From assembly GCF_900115755.1 (NCBI RefSeq), contig NZ_FOXQ01000001.1:248001-312000 (forward strand): 64,000 bases of DNA, written 5' to 3'. The position numbers and the translations under genes are program-made. Shown here one piece after another: positions 33,809-43,651 of the stretch. The stretch is from Parafilimonas terrae. Its GTDB lineage: Bacteria; Bacteroidota; Bacteroidia; Chitinophagales; Chitinophagaceae. A model generated the notes under the pieces. It searched no databases. It saw only the letters and a program-made list of their open reading frames with translations, and was not told the origin of the DNA. Position 1 is the first letter of the stretch. Each line of letters opens with the position of its first letter.

Positions 33809-36238
33809 TTAGAAATTATAAGCAATGCTAAACCTTAAATTTCTCGGAGATTCTGCCTGCCAGTAATAAGCGCCTGACCAGGAATAATAAGAACCGCTGT
33901 ATAAATATTTATTAAGAATATTGAACACGTTTGCAGTAACTCTTATTTTATCGCCCTGCCAGAATAACCCGCCATCCAATTTAAAATAATCAGGCAGTTT
34001 AAGTTGAGCCTCATCGGAAACATCATCATTTGTATGCCTGTCTGCCAGCCATGTAAATCCTATGGAAGCACCGGCACCTTTCAATGCACCGCCCTGCACT
34101 TCATAATTGAGCCAGGTATTAGCAGTATGTTTTGCAAATCCCGGAACATAATCGCCAACCTGTAATCCGCCATCTTTTGAAGCTTTGGATACCCTGGAAT
34201 CTGTTAAAGCATAATTTGCAATAAGGCTAAGGCCATCTGTTATTTTACCACGTAAATCAAATTCAACACCCTGTGCCTTTTTTTGGCCAATTATAATAGA
34301 TGTTGGATTGGAAGGATTTGAATTAGGATCAGTTGTTACTTCATTATTTTTAAGAATGCGATACACGGCTACTGTTGTGTTCCATTTGCCATTAGCCCAA
34401 TCTCTTTTTATTCCAAACTCAAGGTTATTGCCGGTTAAAGGCTCTACTTTACCACCATTAGTTAACCTGCCTGCAGTTTGGGGTATAAAAGCCTGGTCGT
34501 ATAAACCATATACAGAAGTTGCCCTGTCGATGGAAACGCTAACGCCTGCACGTGGCGTAAAATGCTTCGCCTCATTAGCCGGATCGCCCCAGGCTGCCTG
34601 GCTGAGATAAGTATAGCGGCCTGCCAATGTTAAGCGAAGCACATCATTAAAAAACCCTAATTCATCCTGTATATAAACGCTTGTATAACGGGAATCCTGC
34701 AAACCGCCAATGGCAGTTGCCCTTTGCTTCAGCGTTGAAAAATCATGATCGAATGAAGGATAGCCGTTTGAAGGCATCCTGTTCCCGGGATCGAGCGTAT
34801 TAAATTCGCCGCCAACGCTGTCTAAATCAAAGCTCTGTCCCCAATCTGCCCAATATTTTTTATTGCTCATATCAATACCGCCAAGAATACGGTGGCGAAC
34901 ATTGCCCGTATAAACTTCCCCGTTTACAAAAGCCTGCGCCATGGTCATATTGCTCAAAGCATCCCAGCTTGCTACATTCCTTATCATTGTGCCATCATCA
35001 TTAACTGCAGTTGGCCATAAGGAAGAGCCTATTTGCTTGTAATAAAAATAAGCGCCCTGCATAGTTAATTTCCAGTTCTCACTTAACTGATGTTGCAAAT
35101 TCAGAAACACGCTGTGGTCGTCAATGGTTGTTGGCTCAAGACCAGGAGGTAATGCTGTAAAGTCTCTTGGCAGTGTTGCAAAACCTTTTGTAGAAAATAC
35201 ATAGTAAGAACCCACGTCGCTCATTTTGGCATGCTGCAAAGTATATTCAAGCGTAAGCTTTGTTTTATCATCAACCTGGTAAGAGATAACCGGCGCAATG
35301 CTGTAGCGGTTATTGAATTCATCGGGGCGGAAAGAGCCTTTATTCTGGCCCATAAGATTCAGGCGGTATAGCAATTTTCCATCCCGGCTAAGCTTGCCAT
35401 CAAGATCAAGCGTTGCGCGGTATAAATCGTAACTGCCCAATGTAATTTCCGCAGCGCCTTTTGTTTGGCCTGTAGGTTTTTTGGTAACAACATTATACAA
35501 GCCACTTGGATCGCCGCTGGAAAGCATAAATCCCGCAGGGCCTTTTACAAATTCAATATGGTCAACAAAACTCATATCTTCTGTAAGCGGCCCCCAGTAA
35601 GAGTTAACTACATTAAACCCATTTCTGAAAGCCTGCAGTTGCGAACCGCGGGATGTGATATTTGCGTACAAATCGCCCCAATGTTCAAGTCTTACCGCAC
35701 CGCTCACATTGCGTACAACGCCATCGCTCATGCTGATCAGCTGCTGGTCTTTTAAAGTTTTGCCGGTAACTACCTGTATATTTTGAGGCAGTTCTAAAAT
35801 GGACGTTGTAACGCGAAGGCTTGAAGAAGGCCTATTTGTTTTATACCCGCTGGCCGTTTTCACAATTACTTCCTGCAATTCTTTGTCTGATACCTGCAGT
35901 TGCACAGCAATATCTTCTGTTTTATTAGCAACAATTGTTATGCTTTTTGAAATGGTTTCATATCCTACCAAAGAAAATTCAAGCTCGTAATTGCCGGGCT
36001 GAATATTGCGGATAATAAAATAGCCATCCTCGCCGGAAATGGTATTTTTCCTGGTGTCTTTAACTCTAACCGAAACCATAGCGGCCGGGTTATTATCTGA
36101 AGTTGTAATTTTTCCTTTAATACCGCCCAATCCTTCGTCATTCTCCTCATCCAGCGCCCATGCGCCATGTGCTGTTAGTATTAGAAGAAGTGCAAAAAAT
36201 ATCTTTTTTATTACCGGTTGCTTATCCATATATCTCAT
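33809..36238 (-). CDS. TonB-dependent siderophore receptor
   Basis: Outer-membrane importer of ferric siderophores, 809 residues. Signal peptide to about residue 28; a carboxypeptidase-regulatory-like domain (about 38-125, IKGKITTSDNNPAAMVSVRV to VSDKELQEVIV); a plug domain (about 140-255, LELPQNIQVVTGKTLKDQQ); then the 22-strand barrel ending in the aromatic NLRFSIAYNF needed for insertion. Similar to FhuA/FecA-type receptors. A second in-frame start is three codons in (36229). No FecI/FecR genes are beside it, so regulation cannot be read here. Confidence 0.92.
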   Translation of the reverse strand: MRYMDKQPVIKKIFFALLLILTAHGAWALDEENDEGLGGIKGKITTSDNNPAAMVSVRVKDTRKNTISGEDGYFIIRNIQPGNYELEFSLVGYETISKSITIVANKTEDIAVQLQVSDKELQEVIVKTASGYKTNRPSSSLRVTTSILELPQNIQVVTGKTLKDQQLISMSDGVVRNVSGAVRLEHWGDLYANITSRGSQLQAFRNGFNVVNSYWGPLTEDMSFVDHIEFVKGPAGFMLSSGDPSGLYNVVTKKPTGQTKGAAEITLGSYDLYRATLDLDGKLSRDGKLLYRLNLMGQNKGSFRPDEFNNRYSIAPVISYQVDDKTKLTLEYTLQHAKMSDVGSYYVFSTKGFATLPRDFTALPPGLEPTTIDDHSVFLNLQHQLSENWKLTMQGAYFYYKQIGSSLWPTAVNDDGTMIRNVASWDALSNMTMAQAFVNGEVYTGNVRHRILGGIDMSNKKYWADWGQSFDLDSVGGEFNTLDPGNRMPSNGYPSFDHDFSTLKQRATAIGGLQDSRYTSVYIQDELGFFNDVLRLTLAGRYTYLSQAAWGDPANEAKHFTPRAGVSVSIDRATSVYGLYDQAFIPQTAGRLTNGGKVEPLTGNNLEFGIKRDWANGKWNTTVAVYRILKNNEVTTDPNSNPSNPTSIIIGQKKAQGVEFDLRGKITDGLSLIANYALTDSRVSKASKDGGLQVGDYVPGFAKHTANTWLNYEVQGGALKGAGASIGFTWLADRHTNDDVSDEAQLKLPDYFKLDGGLFWQGDKIRVTANVFNILNKYLYSGSYYSWSGAYYWQAESPRNLRFSIAYNF

Positions 36239-36493
36239 CTATAAAATTTGGCTGTAAAATTCTGCCTGTATAAGCAATAAGGCTTATAAGATCGGGAAAC
36301 AAGTTTACGCAATCGGGAAAGGCAATGGCAATAACGCTAAGTGCGATAATTGAGGTTTTACAAACGATGCCCGAAAAGAATAAGAAGTTAAGAAAATTAA
36401 CATTTCCTATTGTGAAATGGTATCTATTTTGGAATTTTAATGCCTTAAAATGTAGTACCTGATTGTTAACTTTTAAAAGATCTCGGATACCTT
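36239..36493. other. AT-rich divergent intergenic region
   Basis: The 255 nt between the receptor gene (minus) and the 66-residue ORF (plus) must hold promoters for both. I see no full consensus promoter, Fur-like palindrome, RNA gene or repeat in it. Confidence 0.4.
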
Positions 36494-36694
36494 ATGAAAA
36501 AGAAAATCTACGTAGTTTTCGAAGCTTTTACTATTGACGGAAAACCCATTTTGAGAAATGATTCTGCGTTTTGGCTTGAGCAAAATGCAAAAGAATATGC
36601 CAGTACTCAAAATGATATTTACAGGAAAGCCAATATAGACGCTTCGTATAACATCATGCCTTTGGACATCAGTGATATTCCATCGGAGAATTAA
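36494..36694 (+). CDS. hypothetical small protein
   Basis: 66 residues, start MKKKIYVVFEAFTIDGKPIL, no signal peptide or membrane segment, charged and Asn/Ser-rich, ending in an acidic tail. I recognise no family. It is supported by a plausible ATG, coding-like codon use and isolation from other genes, but a chance ORF of this size cannot be excluded. Confidence 0.5.
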   Translation: MKKKIYVVFEAFTIDGKPILRNDSAFWLEQNAKEYASTQNDIYRKANIDASYNIMPLDISDIPSEN

Positions 36695-36828
36695 AACTGC
36701 TAAAACAGCAAAGCTGTAACCAAAACTAATTATGCTAAAATGCGTTTCTAAATTGCCTTAAACCAATATACATTGATGATTTAGTTGAAAAGGCTGGCAG
36801 GCCTGGCACATAAAAATCTTCCGTAACA

Positions 36829-37647
36829 TTGCAGATGCTTCAAAAAACATATAGCATATATTCTGATGATTTGAATGATGTGCAGCTATTTATTGAAACC
36901 GGCAAGCGCCATATTGCATGCTGGTGCAAGAAAAATGGCGATAATGTATTGAGGGCTTTTGAATTTTTTCAATACAGTGACCTTTCATCTTCAAATTTTG
37001 AAGAACTTATTGATAATGCAAAACTGCGTTCAAGGCTGCTGGCAATGCCTGTTGCCGGCATCAGCTTTTTCTGGAATACAGATGAAGTTTTATGTGTTCC
37101 GAAAGAAAAAAATGATATAGCATTTTTACAACAGAATTTTAATTTACTCAAAGGCAGCCTGCCTGCTTCAACCATATTTACTGAACAGGCTGCTCCCTGT
37201 ACCATAGCCTGGCGTTTGGAAAATGATAAGCAGGATATTGCAAAGAAGTGTTTTGCTAACGCAACATTTACGCATCCCTTTGTTGCTTTATTAAATTCGC
37301 TGGAACGTGCACACGAAAACCTTATCTACCTGTTTTTCTACCCCCGTTATTTTACAATTTGTTTATTTAAAGAAAATAAACTGCATTATTTAAACACAAC
37401 TGAATACATTACACCTGAAGATGTATTGTATTTTATTTTGAATGTGTGTAAGCAATATGAAATAGATAAAAATGTTGCCATACAATGTGGTGGGTTTATA
37501 AACAATACTTCCAAACTTTACGAAACTTTATACCAGTACCTTGAAGGGTTTCAATTGCTGCACATTGATGAAACCCGTTTTGCAGGAGATGAGTTTAAAG
37601 AATACCCGGCCCATTATTTTATGCCTTATATAAATTATGCTGTATGA
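36829..37647 (+). CDS. DUF3822 family protein
   Basis: 272 residues resembling DUF3822, a Bacteroidota family usually found directly upstream of rsmD, with a predicted actin/Hsp70-like fold. Visible stretches are IACWCKKNGDNVLRAFEFF, LIYLFFYPRYFTICLFKENKL and NVAIQCGGFINNTSKLY. Its stop overlaps the rsmD start (ATGA at 37644), so the two are translationally coupled. Function unknown. Confidence 0.85.
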   Translation: MQMLQKTYSIYSDDLNDVQLFIETGKRHIACWCKKNGDNVLRAFEFFQYSDLSSSNFEELIDNAKLRSRLLAMPVAGISFFWNTDEVLCVPKEKNDIAFLQQNFNLLKGSLPASTIFTEQAAPCTIAWRLENDKQDIAKKCFANATFTHPFVALLNSLERAHENLIYLFFYPRYFTICLFKENKLHYLNTTEYITPEDVLYFILNVCKQYEIDKNVAIQCGGFINNTSKLYETLYQYLEGFQLLHIDETRFAGDEFKEYPAHYFMPYINYAV

Positions 37648-38186
37648 GGATAATTTCAGGATCACTGGGTGGCAGAAAAATTCATCCCCCTTCAAAGATG
37701 CCTTATACAAGGCCAACAACAGATGTAGCAAAGGAAGGCCTGTTTAATATTCTGCAAACAAGAATTGATTTTGACAGTGCTAAAACACTTGATCTTTTTG
37801 GAGGAACGGGCAGCATAAGCTATGAGCTTGCATCAAGGGGTGCCTCAAACCTTACTATTGTTGAAAAAGATGCAGCGATGTATGCTTTCATTAAAAAAAA
37901 TATTGAATTGCTTAAAATAGAAAACGCCCATGTTTTAAAAATGGATGTGTTTAATTTTCTTGCTGCCTGCAATGAACAATATGATTTTATTTTTGCCGGG
38001 CCGCCTTATGCTTTAAACACAATTGATGAACTGCCTAAAATAATCGTTGAAAAAAATCTTATTGCAGAAGATGGCTTTTTTGTATTAGAACACACGCCAC
38101 GCAACGATTATGAAAAATATAAAGGGTTTAGCTTTAAAAGAAATTATGGAACAACCATATTTAGTTTTTTTATTCCCGTCCCTTAA
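37644..38186 (+). CDS. rsmD: 16S rRNA (guanine(966)-N2)-methyltransferase
   Basis: Methylates G966 of 16S rRNA. 180 residues with the family start MRIISGSLGGRKI, the RPTTDVAKEGLFN block (23-35) and SAM-binding motif I LDLFGGTGSISYELASRG (49-66). Motif IV, normally (D/N)PP(Y/F), reads G119-P120-P121-Y122 (FIFAGPPYAL), so the acidic or amide residue that positions the target amine is replaced by Gly. The rest is intact. Coupled to the upstream DUF3822 gene. Confidence 0.9.
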   Translation: MRIISGSLGGRKIHPPSKMPYTRPTTDVAKEGLFNILQTRIDFDSAKTLDLFGGTGSISYELASRGASNLTIVEKDAAMYAFIKKNIELLKIENAHVLKMDVFNFLAACNEQYDFIFAGPPYALNTIDELPKIIVEKNLIAEDGFFVLEHTPRNDYEKYKGFSFKRNYGTTIFSFFIPVP

Positions 38187-38205
38187 AGTAGAGTTGTAAG
38201 TCACT

Positions 38206-38871
38206 ATGGTTAATACAATATTCATAACAGGAACAGGTACGGATGTTGGCAAAACTGTTACCGCTGCTGTATTAACAGAAGCGCTGGAAGCTGATTACTG
38301 GAAACCCGTGCAGGCAGGTTTTGATGCCGGCACAGATTCAATCTTTGTTCAAAAAATTATCAGCAATAAACAAACAACCATTCATCCTGAAACATATAAA
38401 TTAAAACTGCCGGCTTCGCCGCATATTGCAGCAAGGGAAGAAGGCACTACAATTGATTTAAGTAAGATTGAAAAAGATTATTTCAAAATAATCAATAATC
38501 AAATTCTAACTCACCGTTCATCACTCACCACTCGCCATTTAATTATTGAAGGTGCAGGCGGCTTAATGGTTCCCTTAAATGAAAATGAATTCGTGCCTGA
38601 TCTTATTAAAAAACTTAATGCAAAAGTTATTTTGGTAAGCCGCAATTATTTGGGTAGCATCAATCATTCTTTATTGACTGCACAGGTTTGTAAAGCGCAT
38701 GATATTGATGTATTGGGATGGATTTTCAATGATCATTATATGAATTACGAAAATGAAATTGTGCAATGGAGCGGGTATAAAAAAATTGCTTCATTGCCTT
38801 TTACAAATAATGTTACTGCAGATTTTGTAAAAGAGCAGGCAACTATACTTAAAAGCAATTTGATTTTCTGA
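38206..38871 (+). CDS. bioD: dethiobiotin synthetase
   Basis: ATP-dependent ring closure in biotin synthesis. 221 residues. The P-loop is FITGTGTDVGKTVTAAVL (5-22), then WKPVQAGFD, and IIEGAGGLMVPLNENE in the middle. No other bio gene is in the window. It lies 20 nt after rsmD and could share its transcript. Confidence 0.93.
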   Translation: MVNTIFITGTGTDVGKTVTAAVLTEALEADYWKPVQAGFDAGTDSIFVQKIISNKQTTIHPETYKLKLPASPHIAAREEGTTIDLSKIEKDYFKIINNQILTHRSSLTTRHLIIEGAGGLMVPLNENEFVPDLIKKLNAKVILVSRNYLGSINHSLLTAQVCKAHDIDVLGWIFNDHYMNYENEIVQWSGYKKIASLPFTNNVTADFVKEQATILKSNLIF

Positions 38872-38908
38872 TGCCACTGTTCAGCGCTTCTCTAAAAACC
38901 GTTTACTG

Positions 38909-38916
38909 TATCTTTG
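38909..38916 (+). promoter_or_regulatory. possible -7 element of lpxK
   Basis: TATCTTTG matches the Bacteroidota -7 consensus 25 nt before the ATG at 38941. No clear -33 box is present. Confidence 0.4.
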
Positions 38917-38940
38917 ATTATTGCATTACCTGCAAATAAT

Positions 38941-40032
38941 ATGAATTTAAACGCAATTTTTCTGCGGTCATTCCGCATTTTATTGTTACCGTTTTCTTTG
39001 TTGTATGGCCTGGCGATTGTTGTTCGCAATTTTTTTTATAATAAAAAAATCTTTCAATCAGCATCGTTTAACCTGCCTGTAATTTGCATTGGCAACCTTT
39101 CGTTAGGCGGTACAGGCAAATCGCCAATGGTAGAATATTTACTGGAATTGCTGCATGATAAATATGCAACTGCAACATTAAGTCGCGGTTATAAACGCAA
39201 AACAAAAGGCTATGCGCTGGCCAATGAAAATACCAATGCCATTGATATTGGTGATGAGCCCATGCAGTTTCACACAAAGTTTCCCAATGTTGCTGTTGCT
39301 GTTGGCGAAGAAAGAATTGTAGCCATACCACAATTACTGCATGATAAACCGGGCATACAGGTAATTATATTGGATGATGCTTTTCAGCACCGCGCTATAA
39401 AAGCAGGGTTAAATATTTTGCTAACGGTGTATGATGATTTATATACGGATGATTTTTTCTTTCCCACCGGCGATCTGCGCGACCAGAAAACATCTGCTAA
39501 ACGCGCCGATATAATTGTTGTTACCAAATGCCCATTAAATCTTTCAGCATCTGAGAAAGAAGAAATCATTAAGCAATTAAACCTATTGGAAAACCAACAG
39601 ATTTTCTTTACAGCAATACAGTATCAAACGCCGTATCATATCATCAGTAAAAACGAAAAGCCTGTTTCACTAAATGATGAAGTTTTATTGGTTCATGGCA
39701 TTGCCAATCCGCAGCCTTTAAAAAATTACATATCGGAAATAAGTGCAGCGTACGATGAAGTTAGTTACAGCGACCACCATATTTTTTCAATTGATGACTT
39801 AAAAGACATCAATAAAAAATTTGCAAAAATTCAATCAAGCAATAAGCTCATCATTACAACAGAAAAGGATGCAGTGCGGTTACTGAAATTTAAAGAACAA
39901 CTGCTGGAAATTCCTCTATATGTATTGCCTGTGAAACCGGTTTTTTTATTTGACAGCGCTGAAGCTTTTAACAACGCAGTTATTGACTTTGTGAATAGTT
40001 TTAAAAAAGATGATACTGAAACCGCAATATGA
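38941..40032 (+). CDS. lpxK: tetraacyldisaccharide 4'-kinase
   Basis: Phosphorylates the lipid A precursor at the 4' position, at the inner membrane. From the ATG at 38941 the protein has 363 residues: a hydrophobic N-terminal anchor (FRILLLPFSLLYGLAIVV), then Walker A GNLSLGGTGKSP (51-62), the LSRGYKRKTKG block, GDEPMQFHTKFP and LDDAFQHRAI. An in-frame TTG at 38914 is not needed. The 230 nt after it (40033-40262) hold no gene I can support. Confidence 0.93.
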   Translation: MNLNAIFLRSFRILLLPFSLLYGLAIVVRNFFYNKKIFQSASFNLPVICIGNLSLGGTGKSPMVEYLLELLHDKYATATLSRGYKRKTKGYALANENTNAIDIGDEPMQFHTKFPNVAVAVGEERIVAIPQLLHDKPGIQVIILDDAFQHRAIKAGLNILLTVYDDLYTDDFFFPTGDLRDQKTSAKRADIIVVTKCPLNLSASEKEEIIKQLNLLENQQIFFTAIQYQTPYHIISKNEKPVSLNDEVLLVHGIANPQPLKNYISEISAAYDEVSYSDHHIFSIDDLKDINKKFAKIQSSNKLIITTEKDAVRLLKFKEQLLEIPLYVLPVKPVFLFDSAEAFNNAVIDFVNSFKKDDTETAI

Positions 40033-40262
40033 CTTTTATGTAGCGTATATTGACGGACTGATTGAACTGGCTGCTGCAATAATATACAAACTATGAAAAA
40101 TAAAACCCGGCGTAAATGTTGTTCATAATGAATAATGATATAGAGTTGAAGTGTTGCCACACAAGGAAGATGCCATTAGTTCATTCACCGGCAATTAAAA
40201 TAATTTTAATCAACTCATGCAATGCGTGAATAATTTAATGAAGTAAAAGCAAGAAAACTCTG

Positions 40263-42257
40263 ATGAAACGTAAACATTCAAAGCACCAGTCTTCGCAGGC
40301 TTATATGTTGAAAGGCACGCTTGATATTGCAAGGAGTGGCTTGGGCTATGTAGTTATAGCCGATGGCAGCGGTGACGTACTAGTGAGGCCGGGCAGTTTT
40401 AATAATGCATTGCATGGAGACACGGTTCGCGTAAAAGTGTTTAAAGAGCATCCCGTTACCGGCAAAAAAGAAGGCAGGATAACAGAGATCATTTCAAGAT
40501 ACCGCACAGAGTTTATTGGTGTTTTGCAGGTATCGCCCAAAGCTGCATTCTTTATTGCAGACACTGACAAACCCATGCCCGACTTTTATATTCCTTTTGA
40601 TAAATTAAATGGTGCAAAAAATAAAGATCATGTAAGCGTGCGGCTGGTGCGCTGGAATGCCGAAGACAAAAAGCCAATTGGCGAAGTAATAAGCGTAATA
40701 AGCGAAGAGAATGTAAACGATATGGCAATGCAGGAGATAATTGCAGAAAACGGCTTCTCTTTATCATTTCCTGATGAAGCTGTTAAAGAAAGTGAGCAAC
40801 TGAGCGGCGATATAACAGAAAAAGAAACTAAGAAACGCAAAGATTTTCGCGATGTGCTTACGTTTACAATAGACCCAGTGGATGCAAAAGATTTTGATGA
40901 TGCTATATCAATTAAAAAAATAAAAAAAGATATTTATCAAATTGGTGTTCATATTGCCGATGTAAGCCATTTTGTTAAGGAAGGTTCAGCATTGGATGAA
41001 GAAGCATATACCCGTGCCACATCGGTGTATTTGCCTGATCGTGTAAACCCAATGCTGCCTGAAAACATCTCCAATGTTTTGTGTTCGTTGCGGCCAAAAG
41101 AAGATAAATATACCTTCTCTGCCGTGTTTGAAATGAACACGAAAGCGGAGGTAAAAAAAACATGGATCGGCAGAACTATTATTCACTCCGATCATCGTTT
41201 TTCTTATGAAGATGTGCAGCAGGTAATTGAAACCAAAGAAGGCTTATATAAAGAAGAAATTTTATTACTCAACGGCATTGCACAAAAAATGCGCAGGCAG
41301 CGTTTTAAGAATGGCGCCATTAATTTTTCGTCTCAGGAAGTACGTTTTAAATTAGATGAACATGCCAAACCAATTGGTATAGTAATAAAAGAAAGCAAGG
41401 AAGCGCATCAATTGATTGAAGAGTTTATGTTGCTTGCCAACAGAACAGTTGCCAAATATGTAAGCGATATAAGAGCAGCAAAAAAAGATGTGGCATTTCC
41501 ATACCGCGTTCATGATGAACCTGATAAGGATAAGCTTATTCCTTTTGTGGAATTTTCCAGGAAGTTCGGGCATAAATTCAACATGAGCTCACCTGAAAAA
41601 ATTGCGGCAAGTTTTAACCAGTTATTAAAAGATGTGGAGGGAAAACCGGAGCAGCATGTGCTGGAGCAGTTAGGCATTCGCACTATGGCAAAAGCCGCGT
41701 ATAAAACGGAGAATATTGGCCACTATGGTTTGGGCTTTGAAGATTATTGCCATTTCACTTCGCCCATTCGCCGCTATCCGGATGTAATGGTGCACCGCAT
41801 TGTAGCGAGCTGCTTAAAAAAGAAACCCATTGAAGATAAAAAAATGGATGAAAAATGTGCGCATTGCAGCGAACGTGAACGCGCAGCAATGGAAGCCGAA
41901 CGCGCTGGTAATAAATACAAGCAGGTGGAATTTATGCAGCAATTTTTGGGTGAGGAATTTGACGCTGTAATAAGCGGCGTGGCACGTTTTGGTTTTTGGG
42001 CAGAAACGGTTGATCATAAATGCGAAGGTTTAATAAGCATCCAGGATTTAAACGATTTTGATGAATTCAGGCATATAGAAAGCGATTATAGTTTGGTAGG
42101 CAGAAGAAGCGGCAAACAATTCCGAATGGGCGATAAAGTAACCATACGCGTTGTAGCGGCCAATCTTGATAAAAGGCAATTAGATTATGAATGGGTGAAC
42201 AATACCTCAGCCTCTGATAAGAAAAGCAGGAAACCTAAAAAGAAAAACAAGAATTAA
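40263..42257 (+). CDS. rnr: ribonuclease R
   Basis: Processive 3'-5' exoribonuclease. 664 residues, shorter than the E. coli enzyme (813) because the N-terminal and basic tail regions are reduced. Order: cold-shock domains (about 10-150), the RNB catalytic domain with the acidic DPVDAKDFDDAISI (about 202-215) and HFTSPIRRYPDVMVHR, then an S1 domain (about 560-645) and a lysine-rich end (KKSRKPKKKNKN). Confidence 0.95.
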   Translation: MKRKHSKHQSSQAYMLKGTLDIARSGLGYVVIADGSGDVLVRPGSFNNALHGDTVRVKVFKEHPVTGKKEGRITEIISRYRTEFIGVLQVSPKAAFFIADTDKPMPDFYIPFDKLNGAKNKDHVSVRLVRWNAEDKKPIGEVISVISEENVNDMAMQEIIAENGFSLSFPDEAVKESEQLSGDITEKETKKRKDFRDVLTFTIDPVDAKDFDDAISIKKIKKDIYQIGVHIADVSHFVKEGSALDEEAYTRATSVYLPDRVNPMLPENISNVLCSLRPKEDKYTFSAVFEMNTKAEVKKTWIGRTIIHSDHRFSYEDVQQVIETKEGLYKEEILLLNGIAQKMRRQRFKNGAINFSSQEVRFKLDEHAKPIGIVIKESKEAHQLIEEFMLLANRTVAKYVSDIRAAKKDVAFPYRVHDEPDKDKLIPFVEFSRKFGHKFNMSSPEKIAASFNQLLKDVEGKPEQHVLEQLGIRTMAKAAYKTENIGHYGLGFEDYCHFTSPIRRYPDVMVHRIVASCLKKKPIEDKKMDEKCAHCSERERAAMEAERAGNKYKQVEFMQQFLGEEFDAVISGVARFGFWAETVDHKCEGLISIQDLNDFDEFRHIESDYSLVGRRSGKQFRMGDKVTIRVVAANLDKRQLDYEWVNNTSASDKKSRKPKKKNKN

Positions 42258-42276
42258 AATGCCCTTTAATCTCCTG

Positions 42277-43590
42277 CTAATATTTTTCCCATACATTCAC
42301 AAGCATTCGTTCAATAGCTTTTCTTACAGATTGTGCACGCCCCGCATGATTATTTATTAATACAGAAAATATAACCAGCCTGCCGCTTTTACAATTAAGA
42401 TACCCGCTTAATGCAACTACTCCATATATGGTGCCTGTCTTGCCAAAAATATTATCACCTATATTAACGTATAAACCTTCGAGCGTGCCGGTATTGCCTT
42501 TGGGTAAAATGTTATGAATGCGTTCCAGCCCGAATTCATCTTTCATTTTTACAAGCAGCATAACAAAATCTTCCGGCGTAAATAAATTGAAATGGCTCAG
42601 GCCGCTGCCATCAACCCAGGATGGTTTTTGCGGCAGATCTTTATAATCTGTTTTTAATAAAGTATCAATAATATCAGCATCATTCATATAACCAAGCAAT
42701 TCGTTGCTTACCATCAGCAGGCTTTGCTCTGCATAAAAATTATCACTGCGGTACATCATCGGCTTCAGCATAGAATCAAGCGGCTGCGAATACAGTTTTT
42801 TATAGTTGGCGTAAGATGTTGGCAGGTTATTGTTTATTGCCCATTTATTGTTGCCGATTATTTTTATGGTTGAATGAATGCCGTTAGTTATAAAAGGAAT
42901 TTCATCTGTCCAGTTAATATTTTGCAGAGGATAATCAATGTTGAATGAATCAGAATTAAGCATTCTTACAACTTCCGGCCTTTTAAGTTTTGGATTAACG
43001 TTATACGATACGCCGCCAGCAACATCAGGTGTTTGCGAAAAATGAACCTGCTGCGTAAGGCTGTCATACGTAAATGTTGTGTGGGCAACATTGCCATACA
43101 CAGGCATAGGGCTTCGCTCAGCCATATAATAATACCTGTAATCATCCCAGCTCCAGCCCTCGCCCCAGCGATCTTCTTTCCAATATGTATCAGCAACAGA
43201 AACCGGTTTATTGTTCGCTTTTAAAAAATTCAACACAGGGTTATTTGTAAAATCCATATACAATAACGTTGGATCACCAGCAGGCAGGATGTATAAACTA
43301 TCCGGCGTTTCGTAATAGCGCAAGCCAATAATGCTATCGTTAAGATGTTTCAATGCAGCATAACAGCTAAACAACTTGGTATTGCTTGCCGGCATAAAGT
43401 AATGATCGCCCTGGTAATTATAGATATAACGGTTAGCGGAGACATCGTAAATACATACGCCTGCATGCGCATTTTTTATGGCAGCATCCTGCAAAAAACT
43501 TTGCTGTGCACGGCTTATTTTTTTTGATGGAGAGCAAGCCGTAAAAACAATGAGTAACAAGCAACAGGATACAAAGCAATTTTTTAGCAT
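42277..43590 (-). CDS. dacB: D-alanyl-D-alanine carboxypeptidase (PBP4 class), lipoprotein
   Basis: Trims cross-linked peptidoglycan peptides in the periplasm. 437 residues. The three penicillin-binding motifs are S69-N-T-K72 (PASNTKLF), SDN in MYRSDNFYAEQ, and KTG in FGKTGTIYG. The N-terminal LLLIVFTAC suggests a lipoprotein anchor at C19. It is a single minus-strand gene convergent with rnr. Confidence 0.92.
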   Translation of the reverse strand: MLKNCFVSCCLLLIVFTACSPSKKISRAQQSFLQDAAIKNAHAGVCIYDVSANRYIYNYQGDHYFMPASNTKLFSCYAALKHLNDSIIGLRYYETPDSLYILPAGDPTLLYMDFTNNPVLNFLKANNKPVSVADTYWKEDRWGEGWSWDDYRYYYMAERSPMPVYGNVAHTTFTYDSLTQQVHFSQTPDVAGGVSYNVNPKLKRPEVVRMLNSDSFNIDYPLQNINWTDEIPFITNGIHSTIKIIGNNKWAINNNLPTSYANYKKLYSQPLDSMLKPMMYRSDNFYAEQSLLMVSNELLGYMNDADIIDTLLKTDYKDLPQKPSWVDGSGLSHFNLFTPEDFVMLLVKMKDEFGLERIHNILPKGNTGTLEGLYVNIGDNIFGKTGTIYGVVALSGYLNCKSGRLVIFSVLINNHAGRAQSVRKAIERMLVNVWEKY

Positions 43591-43651
43591 GCAGCAAAAT
43601 AAAAAATAACTGTTATAAAAACTATGTTTTGAATAACAGTTATAAAATCGA

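Noticed and set aside
38941-39331. Minus-strand ORFs inside lpxK and rnr
   Set aside because: They are shadows of well-supported genes, with no motifs and no starts in plausible context.
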